From NCBI RefSeq assembly GCF_033558715.1, contig NZ_CP114606.1, forward strand, positions 930,001 to 994,000: DNA of 64,000 bases, written 5' to 3'. Origin of the DNA: Acinetobacter sp. YWS30-1 (GTDB taxonomy: Bacteria > Pseudomonadota > Gammaproteobacteria > Pseudomonadales > Moraxellaceae). The notes under the pieces were generated by a model that searched no databases, had not been told where the DNA came from, and was given only the letters and a program-made list of their open reading frames with translations. Each line of letters starts with the position of its first letter. Positions within the stretch are counted from its first letter, which is position 1. The translations under genes were made by a program, and so were the position numbers. Shown here one piece after another: positions 57,210 through 64,000 of the stretch.

Positions 57210-57788
57210 GTGTTTGAAAATTTAGCTGAGAAAACTTTAAATTTAATGGGCTGGAAAACCGATGACCAATGGCCCGAAGACCTTGATCAATGTGTGATGA
57301 TTGCAGCGCCACATACCAGTAACTGGGATGCACTATATGCACGTTTGGCCTTAAAGGCATTAAAAGTGAATGTGCGTCTGACCATTAAAGACAGCTATAT
57401 GAAATTTCCATTTGGGCCTTTTGTACGTGCAATGGGTGGAATTGGTATTGACCGTCGTCCCAAACAACCGGGTGAGCCACGTCCAAGCATGGTTCAGGTC
57501 ATGACAGGTCTATTTAAAGAGCATCCTAAACTAGTCATGCTGGTTACGCCGGAAGGCACACGCGCCCGTCAGGAACAATGGAAAACTGGTTTTTATCATG
57601 TGGCGATCAATGCGGGTGTGCCAATTGCGCTGGCTTATATGGATTATGCAAAAAAAGAAGCGGGCGTAGGTAAAATCATTTATCCAACAGGAAATTATGA
57701 ACAGGATATGGCTGAGATCATGACGTTCTATGCCAATATTGAACCTAAATTTCCTGAAAAATTCAGTATTGATCAACGCTATTTTTAA
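57210..57788 (+). CDS. Lysophospholipid-acyltransferase-like protein
   Basis: The 192-aa protein has the PlsC-type acyltransferase pattern. The HxxxxD motif is in AAPHTSNWDALYARL (about residues 32-46), and the glycerophosphate-binding-like block is in LVTPEGTRARQEQWKTGFYH (about 111-130). It is likely cytoplasmic or peripheral at the inner membrane, since no long helix is seen. It starts at a GTG (57210) with weak ribosome-binding support. The acyl acceptor is unknown. Confidence 0.88.
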   Translation: MFENLAEKTLNLMGWKTDDQWPEDLDQCVMIAAPHTSNWDALYARLALKALKVNVRLTIKDSYMKFPFGPFVRAMGGIGIDRRPKQPGEPRPSMVQVMTGLFKEHPKLVMLVTPEGTRARQEQWKTGFYHVAINAGVPIALAYMDYAKKEAGVGKIIYPTGNYEQDMAEIMTFYANIEPKFPEKFSIDQRYF

Positions 57789-57801
57789 TTTCAGGAAAAA
57801 T

Positions 57802-57829
57802 AAAAGCAGAGGGATGGACTCTGCTTTTC
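57802..57829. terminator. Bidirectional terminator
   Basis: The arms AAAAGCAGAG and CTCTGCTTTT with a 7-base loop lie between convergent genes. Confidence 0.85.
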
Positions 57830-57852
57830 TGTACGATATATAAATACCGAAT

Positions 57853-58176
57853 TTAATTTTGATTCTCTTCAGATAAAATTCCCCCCAGATTCTGGCAGGC
57901 ATCTTTATAAAGATTGTATTGCTGTTCTACCACTTCATATAAAGGCAGGTCAAAAAGCTCTTCTCCTTGATGATATTGCTCAATATAAGATTCGACCTTG
58001 GTTTTGCTGCTGTATAGCATGTGTTGATAATAATCCGTCATACTACTGTGTGGCATTTGCGCTGTATCAATCTTGGCACAATTGAAGTTTCGCAGAAGCT
58101 GTTCTGACTTTTTAAGATCATTGGACATACAACCTGCCAGTAACATGCTACTGAGCAATGCCGTTAGGAGTTTCAT
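57853..58176 (-). CDS. Small hypothetical lipoprotein
   Basis: The 107-aa lipoprotein has the signal MKLLTALLSSMLLAGCMSND (lipobox LAGC). The mature part has two further Cys (NFNCAKIDTA and DACQNLGG) and a helical, Tyr-rich middle (YYQHMLYSSKTKVESYIEQY). I know no family for it. It stands alone on the minus strand before the SDR gene. Confidence 0.75.
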   Translation of the reverse strand: MKLLTALLSSMLLAGCMSNDLKKSEQLLRNFNCAKIDTAQMPHSSMTDYYQHMLYSSKTKVESYIEQYHQGEELFDLPLYEVVEQQYNLYKDACQNLGGILSEENQN

Positions 58177-58308
58177 AGAAAATAGATGAACTTTGATGGG
58201 GAGCGCACTATTGTAGAAGTAAATGCGCTATGCAAAAGTAGTTTTATTCAACAACTGGTCAAAAAATAGAAGAATAAAATTCAGAATCTCATTCTTCCTT
58301 GGCGATCT

Positions 58309-59070
58309 TTAACCTTTAACCAGTCCGCCATCGACAATCAGGTTTTGACCTGTCACTGCACGTGAATAAGGTGACAGGAACATTAAAATAGCAGACGCAA
58401 ATTCTTCAGGTGTAATCACGCGACGTAAAGGAGTGGATTGAGCAATCAGGTCAAAGACAAAGTCAGGCGTTGCTTTACTTGCATCTGTAGTTTGCAGTAA
58501 TCCGCCTGAAAGCATGTTCACGTTAATCCCATACTGACCCAGGTCTTGCGCAGTAGTTCGGGTAAAGGCCAATAGCGCCGCTTTCCCAGTCGTATAATCA
58601 TGATAAGGAACGACAGGGTTTTGAACCAGGTTAGTCCCAATATTCACGATACGACCAAAATGTGCCTGTTTCATATCTTCTAATGCAGCTTGCGTCGTAT
58701 TTAAACAGGCTTGAACTGCTCCACTAAACTGACGGGCCATGCTTTCCCAGGTCAGATCTTCAACTTTAGGTCGCTCATCGCCATTAAACTCAAACTGCAC
58801 CAGCGCATTATTAATGACGGAATGGATGGCTTCTCCAAAATGGGCCTTGCTGGCAGTGAATAAAGCTTTTACCTGATCAGCTTGTGTTACATCTGCCTGA
58901 CAGGCAAAGACCTGATCAGGATACTGATTTTGCAAAGCTTCAGCTTGGGTTTTGCTGCTATGGTAATTTACTACCACACGTGCACCTTTCTGAATCAGGA
59001 GCTGGGTAATGGCTAGTCCCAATCCACGAGCACCACCAGTCACAAGGACAATTTGATCACGAATTTGCAT
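58309..59070 (-). CDS. SDR-family oxidoreductase (3-oxoacyl-ACP reductase-like)
   Basis: The 253-aa Rossmann-fold enzyme has the cofactor motif VTGGARGLGLAITQLL (about residues 10-25) and the NADPH-preferring basic pair VVNYHSSKTQ. The active-site Tyr/Lys is in YHDYTTGKAALLAF (about residues 157-170). At the usual Ser position, 13 residues before the Tyr, the sequence has Thr (NIGTNLVQN). The C-terminus MFLSPYSRAVTGQNLIVDGG is typical of FabG-like proteins. The substrate is unknown. Confidence 0.88.
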   Translation of the reverse strand: MQIRDQIVLVTGGARGLGLAITQLLIQKGARVVVNYHSSKTQAEALQNQYPDQVFACQADVTQADQVKALFTASKAHFGEAIHSVINNALVQFEFNGDERPKVEDLTWESMARQFSGAVQACLNTTQAALEDMKQAHFGRIVNIGTNLVQNPVVPYHDYTTGKAALLAFTRTTAQDLGQYGINVNMLSGGLLQTTDASKATPDFVFDLIAQSTPLRRVITPEEFASAILMFLSPYSRAVTGQNLIVDGGLVKG

Positions 59071-59154
59071 TGCTTATATCCGCCTGAGAATCATTCGGGC
59101 TAACATAACAGCAATAGGGCTGAAAGCAAAGTGATGTAAGGTTTTAGAGCTGCT

Positions 59155-59904
59155 CTATCGCGCAAATGAGTCAATGCCTTCCTTGATCAGGAGAAAGCAG
59201 CCCGAGCTGAAGAGCAAGCTTAAGACAATCTGTTTAAAACGTAATTCTGATATTCGATGAAACAGACGTGCGCCTAAAATAGCGGGAATACTTACAGCCA
59301 GAATGAGTACCGCCATATAGGGGAGGTGAGTCTGATTTAAGGTCCCTTGCAGTAAATAGGCGGCTAAGGTAAACACCTGTATGGCAAAATTAAAATGACG
59401 CAATATATAGCGCTGCTGTTCTTTCGGCAGCTGTTTCAGCATCAGCCAGGCAGATGGCACAGAACCGCAGAATCCCCCTAAACCTCCTAAAATACCACCG
59501 ATCAAACCAATGCCTACGTCCGCAGTTTTGCCTGAATGCTGAATCAATTTAACCTGTGGATTAAGCAACATCAGTGGACACCAGATCACGAGAAATATAC
59601 CAAGCAAAATACGAAAAGTACTCGCCTCAACGATATTCAGTAACCAGGTGCCGAGTGGGACACCGATCAGACCAGCAATTAAATAAGGTAGATATAAGGT
59701 TCGGTGCAGATGAGGAAGTCTAGGTTCATTGGATAATGAAATGAGGTGACTCCACACCGAGGCAAAAACCACTAAGGGCGCAGCAAGTTGAGGACTTAAT
59801 CCCCATACCCAGAATGACATGGCAATTAATGCAAAAGCAAAACCGGTAAGTCCCTGTACAAATCCTGCGATAATTGCACCAAGAATAAAGAGTAGCCAGG
59901 TCAT
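59155..59904 (-). CDS. TauE/SafE-family permease
   Basis: The 249-aa polytopic protein of about 8 helices has the family's N-terminal GAIIAGFVQGLTGFAFALIA (about residues 8-27) and the internal repeat GIGLIGGILGGLGGFCGSVP (about 133-152). TauE/SafE proteins move sulfonates, sulfite or sulfoacetate-type anions across the inner membrane. The ATG at 59904 is preferred to an in-frame TTG at 59940; neither has a strong ribosome-binding site. It follows the SDR gene's promoter side by 84 bases on the same strand. Confidence 0.85.
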   Translation of the reverse strand: MTWLLFILGAIIAGFVQGLTGFAFALIAMSFWVWGLSPQLAAPLVVFASVWSHLISLSNEPRLPHLHRTLYLPYLIAGLIGVPLGTWLLNIVEASTFRILLGIFLVIWCPLMLLNPQVKLIQHSGKTADVGIGLIGGILGGLGGFCGSVPSAWLMLKQLPKEQQRYILRHFNFAIQVFTLAAYLLQGTLNQTHLPYMAVLILAVSIPAILGARLFHRISELRFKQIVLSLLFSSGCFLLIKEGIDSFAR

Positions 59905-60148
59905 AAAAATCAGGATATTGGAAAAGTTTGTAGTATTCAAAATATGGCTAGAAAAACCAAGCAGATCCTTAGCTGTATTTATGCGAATCTAAGTGTAAAT
60001 ATGCATAAATGATTTTTATTAAATCCGAGACAAATCCTTTAATTAAGTATGGAAAATGAACAAAATCATACAAGAGTGCAACAATGGCTCCGCGTACTCT
60101 TCATGAAATCACTTGATACTAATTGAGTGCGGTATAGAGGTGATGAAA

Positions 60149-60355
60149 ATGAAAAAAATGATATTACTGTCATCTGTATTGGCAGTAGCGCTAACAGGCT
60201 GTGTGGTTGATCCTTGGGATGAAGGTTATCGCGGTCATCATGATCGTAATGGACATTATGATCGGGATCGTGGTGATAAGGACTGGAAAAAACATAAAGA
60301 TCATCGTGACTGGAAACGTGACAGAGGCGATCGGGACTGGCGTCGTAATCGTTAA
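60149..60355 (+). CDS. Small lipoprotein with charged Asp/Arg/Lys/His tail
   Basis: The 68-aa lipoprotein has the signal MKKMILLSSVLAVALTGC (lipobox LTGC) followed by a short linker (VVDPWDEGYRGHH). It ends in a repetitive tail of Asp, Arg, Lys and Trp (DRDRGDKDWKKHKDHRDWKR, then DRGDRDWRRNR). Such tails may bind metals or anionic surfaces; that is inference. AGAGG lies 8 bases before the ATG at 60149, which is better than the ATG at 60143. A terminator follows. Confidence 0.75.
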   Translation: MKKMILLSSVLAVALTGCVVDPWDEGYRGHHDRNGHYDRDRGDKDWKKHKDHRDWKRDRGDRDWRRNR

Positions 60356-60373
60356 CCGTTACCTTCTATTTAT

Positions 60374-60404
60374 AAAAAAGGATTCCTTTAAGGAGTCCTT
60401 TTTT
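60374..60404. terminator. Bidirectional terminator
   Basis: The arms AAAAAAGGA and TCCTTTTTT, with CCT/AGG pairing inside, lie between the small lipoprotein gene and the convergent rsmD. Confidence 0.8.
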
Positions 60405-60430
60405 ATTTGAATATTTAATATAAGTAGGTC

Positions 60431-60988
60431 TTAAGCTGCTTTTTTTTGATACAGCCCTGCGCGTACTGTACCGGCTTTGGTATTTTTAACTAAACGCCAT
60501 GAACTTGGTAACTTCAATGTACTCAGTTCACGATCGGCTTCTACATAGATAAAACCATCTTCTTTAATCAGTGAATCAGCCTGAGTAGCCAGAGTTTCCC
60601 ATAGGTCCAGACTATAAGGCGGGTCTAGAAAGACCAGATCAAACTGCTGTTTCAGGCTGGTTAATGCTTGTTGTGCTGTCGCAATTTTAAGTTGCGCACG
60701 TGCTTTGGTGACTTTGAGTAATTCCAGATTTTGGGTGAGGAATTGCGCCTGAGTACGATCCGGCTCAATCATCACCACTGAAGCTGCACCACGTGATAAT
60801 GCTTCAAAAGATAAAGCACCTGAACCGGTACACAGATCCAAGACACAGGCATTCTGGACATCCCACATCAGCCAGTTAAATAAAGTTTCACGCACACGAT
60901 CAGGTGTGGGGCGTAATCCTTCGATACTGGCAAAAGCCAATTGACGGCGTTTCCAGTCACCCCCAATAATTCTAAGTTGATTTTTCAT
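60431..60988 (-). CDS. rsmD: 16S rRNA (guanine(966)-N2)-methyltransferase
   Basis: The 185-aa SAM-dependent enzyme methylates G966 of 16S rRNA. It begins with the basic RIIGGDWKRRQLAF and has RPTPDRVRETLFNWLMWDVQ (about residues 26-45), motif I LDLCTGSGALSFEALSRGA (about 51-69) and the catalytic DPPY in LVFLDPPYSLDLWETLA (about 117-133). The length is standard. It follows mrdA by only 3 bases on the minus strand, so the two are co-transcribed. Confidence 0.96.
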   Translation of the reverse strand: MKNQLRIIGGDWKRRQLAFASIEGLRPTPDRVRETLFNWLMWDVQNACVLDLCTGSGALSFEALSRGAASVVMIEPDRTQAQFLTQNLELLKVTKARAQLKIATAQQALTSLKQQFDLVFLDPPYSLDLWETLATQADSLIKEDGFIYVEADRELSTLKLPSSWRLVKNTKAGTVRAGLYQKKAA

Positions 60989-60991
60989 GAA

Positions 60992-63034
60992 TTATTCCTG
61001 ATCGTCATTGGCTGAAGGGGTAGAGCGAGAAGTTGCAGGTTGCGGATTGTTTGGCTGTGCGTGGGTCGCCTGACCGCCTTCTTGGGTTGGGGTCGCATTC
61101 GGATCAGCACTTAACAGGTTTGGTCCACTTGGCAATTCGCCTGGTTTAATACCTGCTGTCATGAGACCGCCACTAATTTGATGGCCGGCAGGGTGAATCG
61201 GATTTTTATCGCGAGACAGTAACCAGTAGTCAAATAACGGTTTAGCCAGTTGCGCAGCAGAACCCCCATGTCGGCCATTTTCCCAGACAACGACTACTGC
61301 AATTTCAGGGGCTTCAGCAGGTGCAAAACCAACAAATAGACCATGATCCAGCTGGCGTTCAGTCAGCAGGGCTTCATTATAGCGCTTACCTTGGGCAATA
61401 CTTTTTACCTGTGCCGTACCGGTTTTACCTGCGATTTGATACATCGGCGTGCGGATTCCGCGACCTGTCCCTGACTGAACCACATCGATCATCGCATCAC
61501 GCATTTTGATCCAGTCATCTGGTTGACCATTAAAGTCGATTTTACCATTAGGGGCATTATGTACGGTGAAAGGTTTGGCACCTTTACTTTCACGCAGTAC
61601 GTGAGGCGTAACATGTGAGCCTTGATTTGCTGTAATAGCAGTTGCCATGGCGAGCTGTAATGGTGTGGCGGTAAAGGCACCCTGACCAATACTCACCGAG
61701 ATGGTTTCACCACGTGACCATTTAGATTTACGGGTACGCATTTTCCATTCCGGACTTGGGTAAAGTCCTGAGCTTTCACTTGGCAGATCGACACCAGTTT
61801 TTTCGCCAAAGCCGAACTGGCGCATCCAGCTATTCATTTTTTCAATGCCCATACGGAACGACAAAATGTAGAAGAAGGTATCGCACGAGACCACTTGCGA
61901 TTTATGCAAGTTGACTACGCCGTGTCCTGACTTTTTCCAGTCGCGGAATTTATGCGAATCGCCCGGAAGTGTGAAATAGCCGGGATCGGAAATTGCTGTA
62001 TCCCAATCGACCAGTCCATAATGCAGACCACCCATACCAAACATCGGTTTGATCGTTGAACCTGGAGGATAAGCCCCTTGAACAGCACGGTTATAGAGTG
62101 GTTGATCTAAACTGTCACGAAGGCCTGAATAGTCTTTGCTACTAATCCCGGTGACAAATAAATTAGGGTTAAAACTTGGACTGGAAACCAGCGCCAGAAT
62201 TTCACCTGTACGTGGGTCAATCGCGACAATAGCACCACGACGACCGGCCAGTTGTTCAGTGGCAATGGTTTGTAGACCATAATCTAGTGACAAATACAGA
62301 TCATTACCGCGTACCGGTTCTTTACGGCCTAAGTGGCGCAGGACATTACCGAAAGCATCAGCCTCAACAGATTCATTACCCGGTACACCATGTAAGAGAT
62401 CTTCATAGTATTTTTCTACCCCTATTTTCCCGATCAGGTTAGACCCGGCATAGAGGTCCTTATCAATTTCTTTGAGTTCTTTGTCATTAATACGGCCGAC
62501 ATAACCAATCACATGCGCGAAGAGTTCACCATGTGGATAGTAACGCGTCATCTGGGTTTCAATATTGACGCCTGGAAATAGATATTTTACTTCACTAAAA
62601 CGGGCAATATCATTTTCATTCAGATTCAGCTTGATCGATACCCGCTCAGTTTTACGCGCCGTCTTGATTCGTGCCTGAAAACGTTCAATATCTTCTTCGG
62701 TTAACTCCAGAATCGGTGTAAGACGTTTCAGCGTATCATCAATATCCTGCACATCGGCGCGGCTTAAGGTAGCTGTGAAAACAGGATAATTATCGGCAAG
62801 TAAAATACCGTTACGATCGTAAATATAACCGCGTGCTGGCGCTAAAGGCTGCAGACGAATACGGTTCTGGTCAGAAGCCGTAGAGAAGGTTTCAAAATTA
62901 AAAATTTGCAAATAGGCATAGCGGCTGACCAGCAGCAGCATAAAGAAAACCACAATACCGACAGAGATCCAGACCCGACTGCTATAGATGCGCTTTTCTT
63001 GTTGTGCATTTTTTAAAGGAAAGTGCTGCTTCAT
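60992..63034 (-). CDS. mrdA: Peptidoglycan transpeptidase PBP2
   Basis: The 680-aa class B penicillin-binding protein builds the cell wall during elongation with RodA. A single membrane anchor (VGIVVFFMLLLVSRYAYLQI, about residues 24-43) is followed by a dimerisation/pedestal domain and a transpeptidase domain with the SxxK serine in AYPPGSTIKPMFGM (about residue 327), the SxD motif in VVSCDTFFYIL and KTGTAQ near residue 540. A proline/asparagine-rich tail ends the protein. The ATG at 63034 (MKQHFPLK) is used; an upstream in-frame start at 63160 has no matching family sequence. Confidence 0.96.
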   Translation of the reverse strand: MKQHFPLKNAQQEKRIYSSRVWISVGIVVFFMLLLVSRYAYLQIFNFETFSTASDQNRIRLQPLAPARGYIYDRNGILLADNYPVFTATLSRADVQDIDDTLKRLTPILELTEEDIERFQARIKTARKTERVSIKLNLNENDIARFSEVKYLFPGVNIETQMTRYYPHGELFAHVIGYVGRINDKELKEIDKDLYAGSNLIGKIGVEKYYEDLLHGVPGNESVEADAFGNVLRHLGRKEPVRGNDLYLSLDYGLQTIATEQLAGRRGAIVAIDPRTGEILALVSSPSFNPNLFVTGISSKDYSGLRDSLDQPLYNRAVQGAYPPGSTIKPMFGMGGLHYGLVDWDTAISDPGYFTLPGDSHKFRDWKKSGHGVVNLHKSQVVSCDTFFYILSFRMGIEKMNSWMRQFGFGEKTGVDLPSESSGLYPSPEWKMRTRKSKWSRGETISVSIGQGAFTATPLQLAMATAITANQGSHVTPHVLRESKGAKPFTVHNAPNGKIDFNGQPDDWIKMRDAMIDVVQSGTGRGIRTPMYQIAGKTGTAQVKSIAQGKRYNEALLTERQLDHGLFVGFAPAEAPEIAVVVVWENGRHGGSAAQLAKPLFDYWLLSRDKNPIHPAGHQISGGLMTAGIKPGELPSGPNLLSADPNATPTQEGGQATHAQPNNPQPATSRSTPSANDDQE

Positions 63035-63268
63035 ACGCGATCGACTTAAGACCAGAGGGAAAGGAATCAAAGTGGAGTATTCTAGCGCAACTGTACGGGA
63101 TTTGATAATGGAAAACTGGCTGTAGCAATTCCTGTGTTTAAACTTTGACTTTGCAGACATGAAAATTGTAAAGTGCTGTATACAAGAGTTTTAATAATTC
63201 TGATAAAGTCAAAATTAAATAAAAATAGGACTCTACCAAAAACTATAATTAAGGAAGATGGTGAAGGA

Positions 63269-63787
63269 ATGAACAAAGTTTACCCTTTGTTGGCATTTGC
63301 ATTCTTTGCAAATGGGGTATATGCACATGATCAAGTGAATAATACGACAAACAGAACTGAGGATCGTGAGCCTAAAGCATTTAATGTTGGGGTCGGTTTT
63401 ACCCAGAAACTTATCCATCTAAACACTGAATGGGTGAATCCTTATGGGATTGCTTATGTGAAAGGTGGTGCTTTTCTCAACGATGATCGTACAGTTGGAG
63501 CACAAGTTGGCTTTCGTTATCCTGCACACCTCACCGGCAAGGACAAAAATGGTTATTATGTAGGGGCTTATGCCGGTCATATCGATAGCAAACAGGTTGA
63601 TGGCAAATACGAAAGCCGTTTAGGTGGGGGCATTGATCTGGCGTATGTTTTGCTTAGTTCAGAACGGATCAGCAGTTTTAGTATCGGTATTGGGGCGGGG
63701 GAGAAATTACAGGACAGTAATGGTCGCGTTGTAGCCAAAACTGAACCCAGACTACAATTCTCCTATACTTTAAGTATCGGTTTATAG
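63269..63787 (+). CDS. Small secreted barrel-like hypothetical protein
   Basis: The 172-aa protein has a signal peptide (MNKVYPLLAFAFFANGVYAH) and then beta-strand-like segments such as FNVGVGFTQKLIHLNTEWVN, YYVGAYAGHI, GGGIDLAYVLL and FSYTLSIGL. It ends in an aromatic/hydrophobic strand, a feature of outer-membrane barrels. The size would fit an 8-strand barrel. I cannot name it. It is divergent from mrdA. The ATG at 63269 is preceded by AAGGAAG 11 bases upstream and gives the signal peptide. Confidence 0.72.
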   Translation: MNKVYPLLAFAFFANGVYAHDQVNNTTNRTEDREPKAFNVGVGFTQKLIHLNTEWVNPYGIAYVKGGAFLNDDRTVGAQVGFRYPAHLTGKDKNGYYVGAYAGHIDSKQVDGKYESRLGGGIDLAYVLLSSERISSFSIGIGAGEKLQDSNGRVVAKTEPRLQFSYTLSIGL

Positions 63788-63852
63788 ACAAAATATTCAA
63801 CTTTATTAATACCTGTATTCTGTGAACAAAAAATTAAATATGGAATTTATGC

Positions 63853-64000
63853 ATGCTTGAGTACGTCAATGAATTGTGGCAAGCCTTCTTGAATCGCCCA
63901 GATTTTTGGGCAGTGCTCAGCATTATCCCGGTGACCGCATTCGTAACATGGGCTCACGTGTGGATGGCGCTAAAAATGGTGTTTTATCCAATTAATTTTT
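63853..64000 (+). CDS. DUF445-family membrane protein, N-terminal part (cut by window end)
   Basis: The 49 visible codons read MLEYVNELWQAFLNRPDFWA, then VLSIIPVTAFVTWAHVWMAL and KMVFYPINF. The MALKMVFYPINF tract is the start signature of DUF445 proteins, which are inner-membrane proteins of unknown function. The frame is open to the end of the window. The ATG at 63853 is the first usable start; an ATG at 63849 is followed at once by a stop. Confidence 0.72.
   Translation, partial: MLEYVNELWQAFLNRPDFWAVLSIIPVTAFVTWAHVWMALKMVFYPINF

Overview
The window looks like chromosomal DNA of an Acinetobacter species (Moraxellaceae, Gammaproteobacteria). The evidence is moderate-to-low GC with AT-rich intergenic DNA, the gltA / sdhCDAB / sucAB-lpdA TCA-cycle cluster, a GTP-dependent PEP carboxykinase, a Wzi-family outer-membrane protein, and a 1087-bp IS30-family element that I recognise as ISAba125 or a very close relative. 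I cannot fix the species from the sequence.

Layout. Positions 1-6600 hold the lysS 3' end, a Wzi-like barrel, a possible small RNA next to trpS, a YedI-like membrane protein and a YpfJ-like metallopeptidase. Positions 6600-13000 hold a CPA1 antiporter, an alkyltransferase-like DNA-repair protein, a universal stress protein, tRNA-Met, nadE and several small unknown genes. Positions 13000-27400 carry the TCA core: gltA on the minus strand, then sdhC-sdhD-sdhA-sdhB, sucA-sucB-lpdA and sucC-sucD on the plus strand. Between them these encode citrate synthase, succinate dehydrogenase, 2-oxoglutarate dehydrogenase and succinyl-CoA synthetase. The spaces between these operons are long and contain several predicted RNA hairpins, notably upstream of sucA, upstream of sdhC and between sucB and lpdA.

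Positions 27400-41200 hold a flotillin / OB-fold membrane pair (yqiK/yqiJ type), the sulfate-activation genes cysD and cysN separated by a palindromic repeat, a PadR-regulator operon with a two-palindrome operator, thioredoxin-like and GNAT proteins, a quinone oxidoreductase, a WYL regulator, tRNA-Leu and tRNA-Cys, folD (followed by a nested inverted-repeat element) and a METTL-type methyltransferase. Positions 41200-49700 hold an MHS-type dicarboxylate/citrate transporter, pckG, a lipid kinase overlapping a metallophosphoesterase, and groES-groEL behind a sigma-32-like promoter.

Positions 49880-57000 are the accessory part. The IS element with a 3-bp target duplication splits a small ORF that is convergent with a phage-type regulator. 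Next come a compact trimeric-autotransporter-like adhesin with a structured leader ending in a terminator-like hairpin, an NlpE-like lipoprotein, a LuxR regulator and a large lipoprotein. The right end (57200-64000) carries an acyltransferase, lipoproteins, an SDR, a TauE/SafE permease, rsmD, mrdA (PBP2), a secreted barrel-like protein and the start of a DUF445 gene.

No large new system such as a CRISPR array, defence island or biosynthetic cluster is visible. The most promising undescribed material is RNA-level: the leaders of sucA and of the adhesin, the trpS-adjacent small RNA candidate, and the sucB/lpdA hairpin.
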